Source of the DNA: Microcaldota archaeon
GTDB lineage: Archaea; Micrarchaeota; Micrarchaeia; Anstonellales; J096
Direction: 5' to 3'
DNA: 36,877 bases
NCBI GenBank assembly: GCA_013153395.1
Contig: JAADEL010000049.1
Location: 1 to 36,877 of the forward strand
Part shown: piece after piece, positions 24,490 to 32,799 of the stretch
Numbering within the stretch: the first letter of the stretch is position 1
Layout of the letters: each line of letters starts with the position of its first letter
Made by a program: the position numbers and the translations under genes
The notes under the pieces: model-generated
The model's input: the letters and a program-made list of their open reading frames with translations, nothing else
What the model was told of the DNA's origin: nothing
The model's database searches: none

Positions 24490-25019
24490 AAAGGGTTGTC
24501 GGGCCTGAGCTTATAGGCTCGGAATTCCCTTCTTTTTTCAGCCTCCACTTTCCTAGCCACCTCCTGGAACTCCTGAGGAAGCTCATCTATTTGAGGCTTA
24601 GTAGAGGCATGCTTCCACATCAAGGCAAAGAGATCCTTGCGGTGTGGAAGATGCTGGACGAGTTTGAGGATGGATTTAAAGTCGGAGAGCTCTGGCGCTC
24701 TTTTTACCAATTGCTCAGCCACCTTCTCAAATCCCTTGGCAATAGCATAAGGGAGAGGATTGGTGTACTTTTTATCCACTAGCAGATCCTCCTTAGAGAG
24801 AAGTTGAAGAACCTCAAGAGCTAGCTTCTCATCCTCGATGGCTCGAAGCATATAGGTGAAGGGATTGTTGCGAGTGGCAATAATAAGCTCCGCCAACGCT
24901 GACACAAAAGAAGGTCCATATTGTTGGATTCCCCTCTTGAGGACGCGACAGAATCTCTCTCTATCGTAATGTACTCCAAAGGCAGCTTTCGCATAATCGG
25001 TGTAAAATGCCACTCTCAT
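24486..25019 (-). CDS. Hypothetical helical protein, 177 aa
   Basis: I do not recognise it. It is predicted all-helical and soluble. Pairs of amphipathic helices (ALEVLQLLSKEDLLVD; NPLPYAIAKGFEKVAEQLVK) loosely recall ankyrin or ARM-like repeats, but no repeat is clear. The C-terminus is basic (RKVEAEKRREFRAYKLRPDNPF). Leaderless ATG at 25019, about 26 bases from the TATA box that abuts the phosphoesterase stop. It overlaps the end of top6A by four bases. Confidence 0.72.
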   Translation of the reverse strand: MRVAFYTDYAKAAFGVHYDRERFCRVLKRGIQQYGPSFVSALAELIIATRNNPFTYMLRAIEDEKLALEVLQLLSKEDLLVDKKYTNPLPYAIAKGFEKVAEQLVKRAPELSDFKSILKLVQHLPHRKDLFALMWKHASTKPQIDELPQEFQEVARKVEAEKRREFRAYKLRPDNPF

Positions 25020-25039
25020 ACATAAATTACCACCAAATC

Positions 25040-25669
25040 TTATTTAAACCTTTCTATAGCACAATCTACCACATATTGTTGTGCCTTGCTCATATAATGA
25101 AGGCGTAATAGCTTAGGGTCTAGATCCCACAAGGAGTAGACAGTAGGATGCTTGAGTTGGTCAAGATGGGCAAGCAAGGTTAATGGCACAGGAAGGCCAG
25201 CGGTACGGTCAGCCGCCACATTAGCCCATCTCTTTTTGCCATTCCAGAAAGGGTAATCCTTATGGTTGTGGATATGGCCATGCACCAAGATATGACCGTT
25301 TTGGTTACGGTTGAATTGTCGGGGATTATGGATAAAGGCAAACTTATGAGTCTTCCCGTTAAAACGAATGCGATAAAAATTGGCAAACATCACTTTAGGA
25401 TGGTGTCCATTTATCCGGTCATGATTGCCCATTATAAAAGAGGAAAGATTACGCGGAAGCCTTTTTAGCCATGGGAAAGGAGATTCATCCCTTGCCATAT
25501 CCCCTACAAAGATCACACTTCCATCTGAGGTAATCTCCTTCCAGACTTTTAACAGAACCCGGTTCATTTCGTTCACATCGTCAAAACGCCTTTTCTCCCG
25601 GTTTCGAAACCTTAACACCACTACGTCCCCAAAGTGGGTATCAGCCACCGTGTAAAACACTTTCCCCAT
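25040..25669 (-). CDS. Calcineurin-like metallophosphoesterase
   Basis: At 209 residues, it has the full set of metal-binding motifs: DTHFGD near residue 10, GDMARDESP near 57 (GD motif), GNHDRINGHH near 81 (GNHD) and HGHIHNH near 129 (GHxH). Overall it resembles the small stand-alone phosphoesterases of the COG4186 type. The substrate is unknown (phosphodiester or nucleotide). The ATG lies 3 bases after the pus10 stop, so the two form an operon. Confidence 0.9.
   Translation of the reverse strand: MGKVFYTVADTHFGDVVVLRFRNREKRRFDDVNEMNRVLLKVWKEITSDGSVIFVGDMARDESPFPWLKRLPRNLSSFIMGNHDRINGHHPKVMFANFYRIRFNGKTHKFAFIHNPRQFNRNQNGHILVHGHIHNHKDYPFWNGKKRWANVAADRTAGLPVPLTLLAHLDQLKHPTVYSLWDLDPKLLRLHYMSKAQQYVVDCAIERFK
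25043..25048 (-). promoter_or_regulatory. TATA box at the end of the phosphoesterase gene
   Basis: TTTAAA is formed by the last two sense codons (Phe-Lys) of the phosphoesterase gene, just before its TAA. It is centred about 26 bases from the ATG at 25019. Confidence 0.55.
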
Positions 25670-25672
25670 ATT

Positions 25673-26668
25673 CTACCTTTCCCGAACATTTTTTAAAACA
25701 TCTAGGAAAAAGTCCCAGGTTTTTACCACCGTCAGATCCCTACATCTTACCTCGCGCCCTAGGACCTCAGAGAAAGAAGGGGTTGTCCTGCCTTCATCGC
25801 CGTGAAAAAGTTCTTTGATATAAGTGCCTGCCTCAGCGGCCACATAGGTAAAGGTCTCGAAGCTCTTTACCCAATAAACGGTCTTTTTACGGGTTTTCTT
25901 TGCCCTCCGGTTTTCCACCCTCTTAGGTGTATATTGGGAGATAACGAGGTTTTGAAAGGTAGATTCCAGCTTCTTCCTTTCCTCGGGAGAGAAAGGATCA
26001 TGATGGCAGAGATAGAGCTTGTCAAAATGAGAATCCGAGACCAACTTCACAAAGCTCCTGGGCACCTTCCCATAGATAATGGCAACTACCTCGGGTGTTT
26101 CAATAAGGCCTTGGAAGTCCTGGAAGCTCTCGGGTTTTTGGAGCTCCATCACAAAGGCCCTGCCCCCGATGTTAAAGGCATCCACATCCTCCCTGCCTGA
26201 AGCATGCATATAATAGGCCTTGGGCTTGTAGATTTGAGAGAGATAATCTCCGATAATCTCCTCCACTGAGTTCCACTTCTTGCGATGCCAGCGCTTTTGG
26301 GATATCATGTTTTTGAGCTTGAAATATCTCCCGAATAAAAAGAGGTCTCCTTTTTCCAGACTGTAGCCCTCAGGCGTGACGTTGATTATGGTCTCCGCAT
26401 TATCATAATCTAACACAAGGTTGTTGCGCTCTAGGATGAACTTCCTTATGTCAGAGGCCAGCGTGCTGCGAGGATTAAAGAGATAGTTTTCCTCATTAAA
26501 GCCGGAGATGCGGATAGCTGCCTTGCCCTCTAGCCCCTGCAAGGATTCCAGCTTCTCAAATATGTTATAGCATACTGGACAGGATCCGGGCTTGGGAGCA
26601 ACATTATATCGGTAAGCGCATCTCTCACATACCACGCTTTTGTGTAAAGGATAGGGATTAAAAAGCAT
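25673..26668 (-). CDS. pus10: tRNA pseudouridine synthase Pus10
   Basis: This 331-residue archaeal Pus10 makes pseudouridine 54 and 55 in the tRNA T arm. It has an N-terminal zinc-binding set Cys14, Cys17, Cys30, Cys33 (CERC and CPVC), then FGRYFKLKNMISQKRW near 113-127 and the catalytic segment ASGREDVDAFNIGGRAFVMEL at about 156-176 containing the predicted catalytic Asp. Many archaeal homologues are 380-440 residues, so the THUMP-containing N-terminal region is somewhat short. I chose the ATG at 26668 (MLFNPYPLHKSVV). An upstream in-frame start at 26716 would add 16 non-conserved residues and run into the divergent lhr gene. Confidence 0.9.
   Translation of the reverse strand: MLFNPYPLHKSVVCERCAYRYNVAPKPGSCPVCYNIFEKLESLQGLEGKAAIRISGFNEENYLFNPRSTLASDIRKFILERNNLVLDYDNAETIINVTPEGYSLEKGDLFLFGRYFKLKNMISQKRWHRKKWNSVEEIIGDYLSQIYKPKAYYMHASGREDVDAFNIGGRAFVMELQKPESFQDFQGLIETPEVVAIIYGKVPRSFVKLVSDSHFDKLYLCHHDPFSPEERKKLESTFQNLVISQYTPKRVENRRAKKTRKKTVYWVKSFETFTYVAAEAGTYIKELFHGDEGRTTPSFSEVLGREVRCRDLTVVKTWDFFLDVLKNVRER
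26657..26664 (+). promoter_or_regulatory. TATA box for the lhr operon, at the pus10 start
   Basis: ATTAAAAA is centred about 27 bases upstream of the ATG at 26688. It lies just inside the first codons of the divergent pus10 gene. Confidence 0.45.
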
Positions 26669-26687
26669 CCTGCTTATGTTAAGCGGA

Positions 26688-29198
26688 ATGATAACTAGGG
26701 TGGAGCCCCAACACACCGATAAAGAAATCTTGGATATGCTGGACGAGGATGTAGCTCTATGGTTTAAAACTACCTATAGGTCCTTTACCCCTCCTCAGAA
26801 GATTGCCATACCTGAAATCATAAAGAAGGAAAATGTGCTTGTGAGCTCGCCTACTGGTTCGGGAAAAACGCTCTCGGCTTTTCTCGGGATATTGGATGAG
26901 CTCATAAAGCTTCATAAGCAAAAAAAGCTAGAACGCAAGATATATGCCCTTTATGTTTCTCCGCTGCGGGCCCTCAACAACGATATCAAGAGGAACTTGA
27001 TAGATGTGATGGAATCCCTCAAGCGGTTCTATCCTACAGAGGATATAAAAATAGGGGTGTGGACAGGAGATACTACGCAAGCAGAAAGGGACAAGATGCG
27101 CAGGAATCCTCCTCATATCTTGATCACAACACCTGAGTCCCTGACAATAATGCTAAGCACCAGCATGCTCAAGCATCTTAAGGAGATAGAATGGGCCATT
27201 GTGGATGAGATACATGCTTTGGCTGACAACAAGAGAGGGGCTTTGCTCTCTGTCTCCTTGGAAAGGATAGCCCACTATAAGGAGTTTGTGCGCATAGGTC
27301 TCTCTGCTACCATCCACCCGCTAGAGGAGGTTGCCAAGTATCTTGTAGGGCCTAAGAGGAAGTGCAAGGTGGCCGATGTCACCTATAGCAAGGCCTTTGA
27401 GGTAGATTCAGAAAGCGTGATGGACAACTTTATCTATGAGCCTGACGAAAAGGTATTTGTAAACTTGATGAACTTCTTGGCAAAAAAGGTGATGGAGAAC
27501 AAAACCACCTTGATCTTTACCAACACACGCTCAGGAGCAGAGGCATTGGCCTTTCGCCTTAAACAATGGCTTAAAGGAAAGCTGCCGCCCGATGCTATTG
27601 AGGTCCATCACTCCAGCTTAAGCAGGAACAAAAGGCTGGAAGTAGAGGAAAGGATGAAAAGAGGAGAGCTCAAGGCCATATTCTCCTCCACAAGCCTTGA
27701 ACTAGGCATAGATATTGGATACATTGATTTGGTGATAATGATAAACTCGCCCAAGAGTGTGGCAAAGGCGGTCCAACGCATAGGAAGGGCAGGCCACCGG
27801 TTGCATGAGGTAAGCAGAGGAATCCTGCTAGGGTTGGATATGGATACCTTTATTGAGAACTCCATTATTGTGAAAAACATCCGGGAGAGGCATTATGATA
27901 AAACTAAGGTAATCAAGAATGCACTTGATGTGCTTGCTCAGCATATCATAGGTATGGCTGCTCAAGAGGAGAAACTTTCCTTAGAGGAGATAAAAAAGAT
28001 TATTTACAAAACCTATACCTATGGGGAGTTGCCCGAGGAGAGTTTTGAAGGCTTGATTGAATATCTGAAGGGATTTAGTCCGTTGTTCAGGCCTAAGATT
28101 ATTGTGGATGAGAATGAGGTAAGGCTCCACCCTGCCATGAAACGATTCTTTTATTGGAGAGGGGTTGGAACAATACCTTCGGAAATCAAGCTAGATGTCA
28201 TAGATATAGAGAACCATCGTAAGATAGGGGATTTGGATGAGGTGTTTGCTGAGGAGCTTATGCCCGGAGATGTGTTTGTGATCGCCTCCAAGCCCTATCG
28301 CGTGATGAGGATCTTTAACAACGTGGTATATGTGAAAAAGGCGCCTGAGAAAGAGCCCCAAATCCCAAGATGGGTGTCAGAGGTGCTCCCGCTAGGATAT
28401 GAGATTGCATTAGATATTGAGAGCTTTCGCACCAACGCCCAGTCCATGGATGCTCAGGAGATTGCTACCCTCCTTCAAATCTACCCCAAGTATGCTAATC
28501 AGATAAAGGAATACTTAGAAGAACAGGCCCAGTATGCCGTGGTGCCTGATGAGAAAACCTTTTTGGTGGAGAAGATAGAGGAGGATGACAAAAACTATTA
28601 TATCTTTCACACAGTAGCGGGTCGAAGAGCCAACGAAGCCATATCCAAGGTATTTTCTTCCATCGTGGCAAAGGCCCATCGCATAGATGTAAGAAGCTTG
28701 TTCAACGACTATGGATTTGTGATCGTGCTGCCTTGGGACATCGAGCTCACCAAATCCGAAATCAAAAACATGCTCAATATCTCGCAGGAGGAGTTTTTGC
28801 GAGAGCTCAAGCAGGTGCTCAAGAACACGGAGCGGTTTAAACTTCGGTTTAGGCATATTGCAGAAAGGGCGTTTGCTATCGTGAAACAAAAGGACCCCAG
28901 GTTCAGCACATTGGCTATCTCTAATAGGTTGTTGGAGGAGCTGTTTGAAACCGATCCTGAGCATCCCCTTATCCAAGAAACCTACAATGAGATTATGAAC
29001 TATGACCTGCGTATAGACGAAGCCCTCGATTACCTAAAGAAGGTGAGAAAGCGCAAGTTGGAGTTGTTGCCTCTCTCTATGCCCAGTCCCTTTGCTTGGA
29101 ACATCCTCTATGCAAGCCACTCAGGAGACGTGGTAAACATCAAGAGCAGGAGAGAGCTTATAAGGGAGCTCCATCAAAAGATAAAGGAGATGCTATGA
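26688..29198 (+). CDS. lhr: Lhr-type superfamily 2 helicase
   Basis: This 836-residue Lhr-core helicase has Walker A SSPTGSGKT at about 53-61, DEIH at about 173-176, motif III SATIHPLEEVAKYL, and motifs IV-VI TLIFTNTRSGAEALA, STSLELGIDIGYIDLVI and QRIGRAGHR. The winged-helix and Lhr-specific beta-barrel domains occupy the C-terminal half. Lhr-core enzymes unwind RNA:DNA and DNA duplexes in repair (family). Starts at 26676 and 26700 (GTG) are possible. The ATG at 26688 fits the TATA spacing best. The stop overlaps the phosphoesterase start as ATGA, and it heads a five-gene operon. Confidence 0.95.
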   Translation: MITRVEPQHTDKEILDMLDEDVALWFKTTYRSFTPPQKIAIPEIIKKENVLVSSPTGSGKTLSAFLGILDELIKLHKQKKLERKIYALYVSPLRALNNDIKRNLIDVMESLKRFYPTEDIKIGVWTGDTTQAERDKMRRNPPHILITTPESLTIMLSTSMLKHLKEIEWAIVDEIHALADNKRGALLSVSLERIAHYKEFVRIGLSATIHPLEEVAKYLVGPKRKCKVADVTYSKAFEVDSESVMDNFIYEPDEKVFVNLMNFLAKKVMENKTTLIFTNTRSGAEALAFRLKQWLKGKLPPDAIEVHHSSLSRNKRLEVEERMKRGELKAIFSSTSLELGIDIGYIDLVIMINSPKSVAKAVQRIGRAGHRLHEVSRGILLGLDMDTFIENSIIVKNIRERHYDKTKVIKNALDVLAQHIIGMAAQEEKLSLEEIKKIIYKTYTYGELPEESFEGLIEYLKGFSPLFRPKIIVDENEVRLHPAMKRFFYWRGVGTIPSEIKLDVIDIENHRKIGDLDEVFAEELMPGDVFVIASKPYRVMRIFNNVVYVKKAPEKEPQIPRWVSEVLPLGYEIALDIESFRTNAQSMDAQEIATLLQIYPKYANQIKEYLEEQAQYAVVPDEKTFLVEKIEEDDKNYYIFHTVAGRRANEAISKVFSSIVAKAHRIDVRSLFNDYGFVIVLPWDIELTKSEIKNMLNISQEEFLRELKQVLKNTERFKLRFRHIAERAFAIVKQKDPRFSTLAISNRLLEELFETDPEHPLIQETYNEIMNYDLRIDEALDYLKKVRKRKLELLPLSMPSPFAWNILYASHSGDVVNIKSRRELIRELHQKIKEML

Positions 29199-29869
29199 TG
29201 CACCCATGGGGAGCAATAATACTGGATGGTGCGGTGGTTGCCTCGGATTTGCATCTAGGACTGGAGCTCTCTCTGGGATTGCCCATGGAGCTTCACACCA
29301 AGCGCATTCTTCAAAGATTGCAGACCTTGCTCAAGAAATATGATGCCAACCTCCTGATCTTAGCAGGAGATGTTAAGGATGATTTTGGGATGTCCCATAT
29401 TCAGCCTTTGAGATATTTCTTCCGCGAGATCTTCAAGGACGTGGATATTGTGGTAACCAAAGGAAATCATGATAACTATATTGAGGCCATCATCGGAGAT
29501 TGGGCCGATATTGTGGAAAGCTACCGCTACAAGGAGTATATAATCTCTCATGGGCACAAGGAGATCGATCCCGAGGGAAAAACCCTGATTATAGGAAATG
29601 ACCACCCCATAATCAGCTTTCGGACAAAGACAGGTGGAAAGCGAAGATATAGAGCGTTTTTAAAGTTTGAGGACCTAATAGTTATGCCCTCCTTTAACTG
29701 GCTTAGCCCGGGGAATGATGTGCTTCGGACCTTTAAGTATTCCTCCCCTAATCTCAAGAAAAAGGATATCAACGAAGCCGAGGTATGGGTATCGGATGAG
29801 GAGGAGCTCTATAACTTTGGCAAGCTGGGTCAATTGAGGTTGAAGCTGGATGAACTCTCTCCTAAATAA
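29195..29869 (+). CDS. Lhr-associated metallophosphoesterase
   Basis: This 224-residue calcineurin-like phosphoesterase of the COG1407 type has ASDLHLGLE near residue 16, LAGDVKDDFG near 53, KGNHDNYIE near 88 and SHGHKEID near 116. Genes of this type commonly sit beside lhr in archaea, and related bacterial clusters combine Lhr, a phosphoesterase, an exonuclease and a ligase. The frame is open further upstream inside lhr. The ATG at 29195, overlapping the lhr stop by four bases, is the natural start. The following DHH gene starts 20 bases before this one ends. A role in DNA end processing is inferred from context. Confidence 0.92.
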   Translation: MMHPWGAIILDGAVVASDLHLGLELSLGLPMELHTKRILQRLQTLLKKYDANLLILAGDVKDDFGMSHIQPLRYFFREIFKDVDIVVTKGNHDNYIEAIIGDWADIVESYRYKEYIISHGHKEIDPEGKTLIIGNDHPIISFRTKTGGKRRYRAFLKFEDLIVMPSFNWLSPGNDVLRTFKYSSPNLKKKDINEAEVWVSDEEELYNFGKLGQLRLKLDELSPK

Positions 29870-31088
29870 GATAAGGAAAAGGTTGGCTGCTCTGGAAAGC
29901 CCTACAATAATCCACCACTATGATGCAGATGGGATCTCATCGGCAGCGATTATTGAACTTTTTCTAGAAAAGATGGGCAAAAAGGTGGAAAAAATCTCAT
30001 TGAAGGTGCTAGATAATGAGAATTTGTCCAAGATAAAGGACATTCCTGAAAAGGTAATAGTGGATTTTGGGACCAATGTGGGGGATCAGCTGCCTGATGC
30101 TATTATTATTGACCATCACACTCCTCAGGCCCAATACCCCAATGTTTTCAATCCTCATTATTTTGGAATTGATGGAAGCAGAGAGGCCTCTACGTCCAGC
30201 TTGGCCGCTCTTATCACAGGCGAAAACGAGGACATTGCCTTAATCGGGATCACAGGAGATAGGCAACCCTTTGTGGGCATCAACAAACAGCATCTGGACC
30301 AGGCCATAGAAAAGGGGTTGGTAGAGGTAATAGAGGATATAAAGCTGTTTGGGAGAAGAAGTAGACCGGTTCATGTGATGCTAACCTATGCCTTTCCCGA
30401 TTTTCTCCAAAGCCCGAAACAGGTTCATGCTTTTCTGAAACGCCTTAACATCCGAGTGAAAGAAGGAGTAAGATGGCTTACGTATGAAGAGCTTTCTTTA
30501 GAAGAGAAAGTAAGGTTGGCAAGCGCCATTGTGGAAAAGGCCCTTTATATGTGGGGCATTGAAAAGATAGACGAAGTCTATGGAACCAATTATATCTTGA
30601 GGCGCTGGAGCTATGACCTAAAAGAGATTACCACTATCGTAAATGCCACTGGAAGGCAGGGTAAGTCCGAAGTAGGGATTGCTATATGTAAAGGGGACCT
30701 TAAGGCCCTTCAAGAAGGTCTAAGGCTGTTGAAAAAACATCAGCGGGAGGTTGCTAAAGGCTTGAGGTTGGCAGAAAACGAGCTTGAAGATATGGGGGGA
30801 TTCTATCTCTTGGATGGAAGGGGTAAGGTGTCGGATGGAGTGATTGGAGTGGTAATCTCGATTTTGGAAAGGGATTATGATAGGCCATTAGTAGGGATCG
30901 CCTACGATGGAGAGAGGATAAAGCTTAGCATGCGAGGTTCCAACATCCATGTGGGAAAGGTGATAGAGGAGGTGTTGAAAGAAGTGGATGGCATAGGTGG
31001 AGGACATGAAAGGGCAGGGGGCGCCCATCTCGAACAAGAAGACCTTGAGAGATTCCTGGAGGTTTTAAATAAGAAACTGAGAAAATAA
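29850..31088 (+). CDS. RecJ-like DHH phosphoesterase (archaeal RecJ/GAN type)
   Basis: This 412-residue protein has DHH-domain motifs HHYDADGISSAAI near residue 25 (Asp ligands), VDFGTNVG near 70, IDHHTPQ near 87 (the DHH motif) and GITGDRQPFVG near 132. The C-terminal DHHA1 domain has GGGHERAGGAHLE near 390. Archaeal members include GAN, the 5'-to-3' exonuclease that binds GINS/Cdc45-like replisome parts, and related RNA nucleases, and I cannot separate these by eye. It overlaps the phosphoesterase gene by 20 bases and is followed 4 bases later by the M20 peptidase gene. Confidence 0.92.
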   Translation: MNSLLNKIRKRLAALESPTIIHHYDADGISSAAIIELFLEKMGKKVEKISLKVLDNENLSKIKDIPEKVIVDFGTNVGDQLPDAIIIDHHTPQAQYPNVFNPHYFGIDGSREASTSSLAALITGENEDIALIGITGDRQPFVGINKQHLDQAIEKGLVEVIEDIKLFGRRSRPVHVMLTYAFPDFLQSPKQVHAFLKRLNIRVKEGVRWLTYEELSLEEKVRLASAIVEKALYMWGIEKIDEVYGTNYILRRWSYDLKEITTIVNATGRQGKSEVGIAICKGDLKALQEGLRLLKKHQREVAKGLRLAENELEDMGGFYLLDGRGKVSDGVIGVVISILERDYDRPLVGIAYDGERIKLSMRGSNIHVGKVIEEVLKEVDGIGGGHERAGGAHLEQEDLERFLEVLNKKLRK

Positions 31089-31092
31089 TAAC

Positions 31093-32175
31093 ATGGAGTT
31101 GTTAAAGAGATTGGTACAGATTCCCACTGTTAATTCTGAACATGGAGAAAAGGTAATTGAGATCGTGCTCAATGAGCTTCGGGATTTAGGATGTGAGCAC
31201 CGGATTTATGAGGTAGATGGAATAAAGAGCTTGGTGGTAAGGTGTAAAGGAGAAGGTCCTTTGCTTGCCTTTAACGGGCACTATGATGTTGTTCCAGTAA
31301 GTGAAGGTTGGACAAAGGATCCTTTCGGAGCGGAGATAGAAGGCGGAAAGCTTTATGGGCGTGGAGCAAGCGATATGAAAGGAGGTTTAGTAGCGAGCAT
31401 AGAGGCCTTTAAGGAACTGGCAAAGCAAGGAAAGAATGTGATGCTAATGGTTGTAGGGGATGAAGAGAAAGGAGGAAAAAGAGGAACAAAGGCAGTGTTG
31501 GAGATGCTGGAAGAAAAACCCCGTTATGTGCTGGTGACAGAAGGTATGCAAGGGGATATAAACTTCGGAGATTCTATTAAGGTGGGAAGGAGAGGCGTAG
31601 CTTGGTTTGATATTGTTATAAAGGGGGTCCCAGGGCATGCCTCCAATCCTCAAAAAGCCCGTAATCCTGCAGATGGCTTGCTTCTTCTCCTAAGTACCTT
31701 AAAAACCTTGAAGCTAAATGATGCTCCAGAGATGATTCCCACCACTATTGTCCCTACTTATATAGAGATGGATGGTGGAGCGCTGAATGTAATACCGGAG
31801 CAAGCTAGAGTAGGCATAGATATGAGATACAACTACAACATCGAGCCTGTCGAGGTAATGAAATCCTTGGTGGAGATCCTAGAAAAGGCGGGCTATAATG
31901 CCCGATACGAGGTAAAGATATTGGAGCCTGCCTTTTTCAATCGCGATAAGAGATTCCTGGAGATAGTGCAAGGGGTAATGAGGAGAAAGGGATATATTGC
32001 TAGACCAGATACTCAAGGAGGTTCTTCAGATGCCCGGTTCTTTGCGGCGATGGGCATACCGGTGCTGGAGATAGGAACTCGTGCCTTTAACATCCACTCT
32101 ACTGATGAATATGTAATACTGGAAGATGTGGAAAAACTGAAGGAGTTATTGGTGGAGATAGGAAATGCGCTTTGA
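31093..32175 (+). CDS. M20-family metallopeptidase/deacylase (ArgE/DapE-like)
   Basis: This 360-residue two-zinc hydrolase has NGHYDVVP near residue 61 (His ligand), LYGRGASDMKGG near 90 (bridging Asp), VGDEEKGG near 123 (catalytic Glu-Glu), VTEGMQGD near 150 and a C-terminal GGSSDARFFAAMGIPVLEIG with the final His in NIHSTDEY. The dimerisation (lid) domain is present: KGVPGHASNPQKARNPADGL. Family members cleave N-succinyl-diaminopimelate, N-acetylornithine or di/tripeptides. The substrate is undetermined here. It is an unexpected metabolic member of a repair operon, placed 4 bases after the DHH gene. Confidence 0.93.
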   Translation: MELLKRLVQIPTVNSEHGEKVIEIVLNELRDLGCEHRIYEVDGIKSLVVRCKGEGPLLAFNGHYDVVPVSEGWTKDPFGAEIEGGKLYGRGASDMKGGLVASIEAFKELAKQGKNVMLMVVGDEEKGGKRGTKAVLEMLEEKPRYVLVTEGMQGDINFGDSIKVGRRGVAWFDIVIKGVPGHASNPQKARNPADGLLLLLSTLKTLKLNDAPEMIPTTIVPTYIEMDGGALNVIPEQARVGIDMRYNYNIEPVEVMKSLVEILEKAGYNARYEVKILEPAFFNRDKRFLEIVQGVMRRKGYIARPDTQGGSSDARFFAAMGIPVLEIGTRAFNIHSTDEYVILEDVEKLKELLVEIGNAL

Positions 32176-32746
32176 GAATAAGATGTTGATAGCTTATTTT
32201 GGGTATGCGGCCAAACAAGCTTTAGAGGGGAAAGAACCCTATCTTATCCAACATATCTGGGATGAGCTTAAGCAACTCCCAGAAGACCAACTTCACCGCC
32301 TAATGAAAGGAGATAGAAGGCTGTTGAAAAGAAAATGGATAGAGGATTTCCAAGCTTGGAGATGGTGGAGGGCAGAACGATTTTATCTCCATGGCCCTGC
32401 CATAACTGTCTCTCCTCTAGAGAGAGATGCATGGTTTAGCATAAGGAGTGCTTTAGAGGAATTTTACATCAGTTTAGGATATATTGTGCCTTCGGTAAAG
32501 TATTATGACCTCACTATTCAAAAGGATGGAAAAACCTATCAAGGATTGATTACTCCAAGGTTCCAGCTTATCTTCATAGGTGATGTTCCTGAAGAAAAAC
32601 CTCTCCCTTATTTTTCCATCTACAAGGTGGATAACTTGCTAGGAGAGATGAGTATTCCTATATATCAGGCACGCATTAAATCCGCTTTAGTTCCTTTGCT
32701 TTCAGGTGGCATAGTGAATGAAAGCCTGATCGTGCATAGGGTGTGA
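32165..32746 (+). CDS. Hypothetical protein, 193 aa, end of lhr operon
   Basis: I do not recognise it. The N-terminal ~90 residues are helical and basic with a Trp-rich stretch (WIEDFQAWRWWRAERFYLHG). The C-terminal half is beta-rich (YYDLTIQKDGKTYQGLITPRFQLIFIGDVPEE). The mix could suit a nucleic-acid or peptide-binding module. There is no membrane segment. The ATG overlaps the M20 gene by 11 bases, so it is translated from the same message. Confidence 0.75.
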   Translation: MRFENKMLIAYFGYAAKQALEGKEPYLIQHIWDELKQLPEDQLHRLMKGDRRLLKRKWIEDFQAWRWWRAERFYLHGPAITVSPLERDAWFSIRSALEEFYISLGYIVPSVKYYDLTIQKDGKTYQGLITPRFQLIFIGDVPEEKPLPYFSIYKVDNLLGEMSIPIYQARIKSALVPLLSGGIVNESLIVHRV

Positions 32747-32764
32747 CAAATTCGCTTCGCTAGC

Positions 32765-32791
32765 TGTGCAAAAATGTTTAAAACTTGCACA
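32765..32791. promoter_or_regulatory. 27-bp dyad around a TATA box (operator-like)
   Basis: Two 7-base arms, TGTGCAA at 32765-32771 and TTGCACA at 32785-32791, flank the box GTTTAAAAC. A protein bound to the dyad would cover the promoter of the adjacent, now decayed ATPase gene, so autoregulation is plausible. The stretch 32747-32800 contains no gene. Confidence 0.45.
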
Positions 32792-32799
32792 CTGAGAAA

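Noticed and set aside
28515-28976. 153-codon open frame on the minus strand
   Set aside because: It is antisense to the C-terminal domain of lhr, with no start signals.
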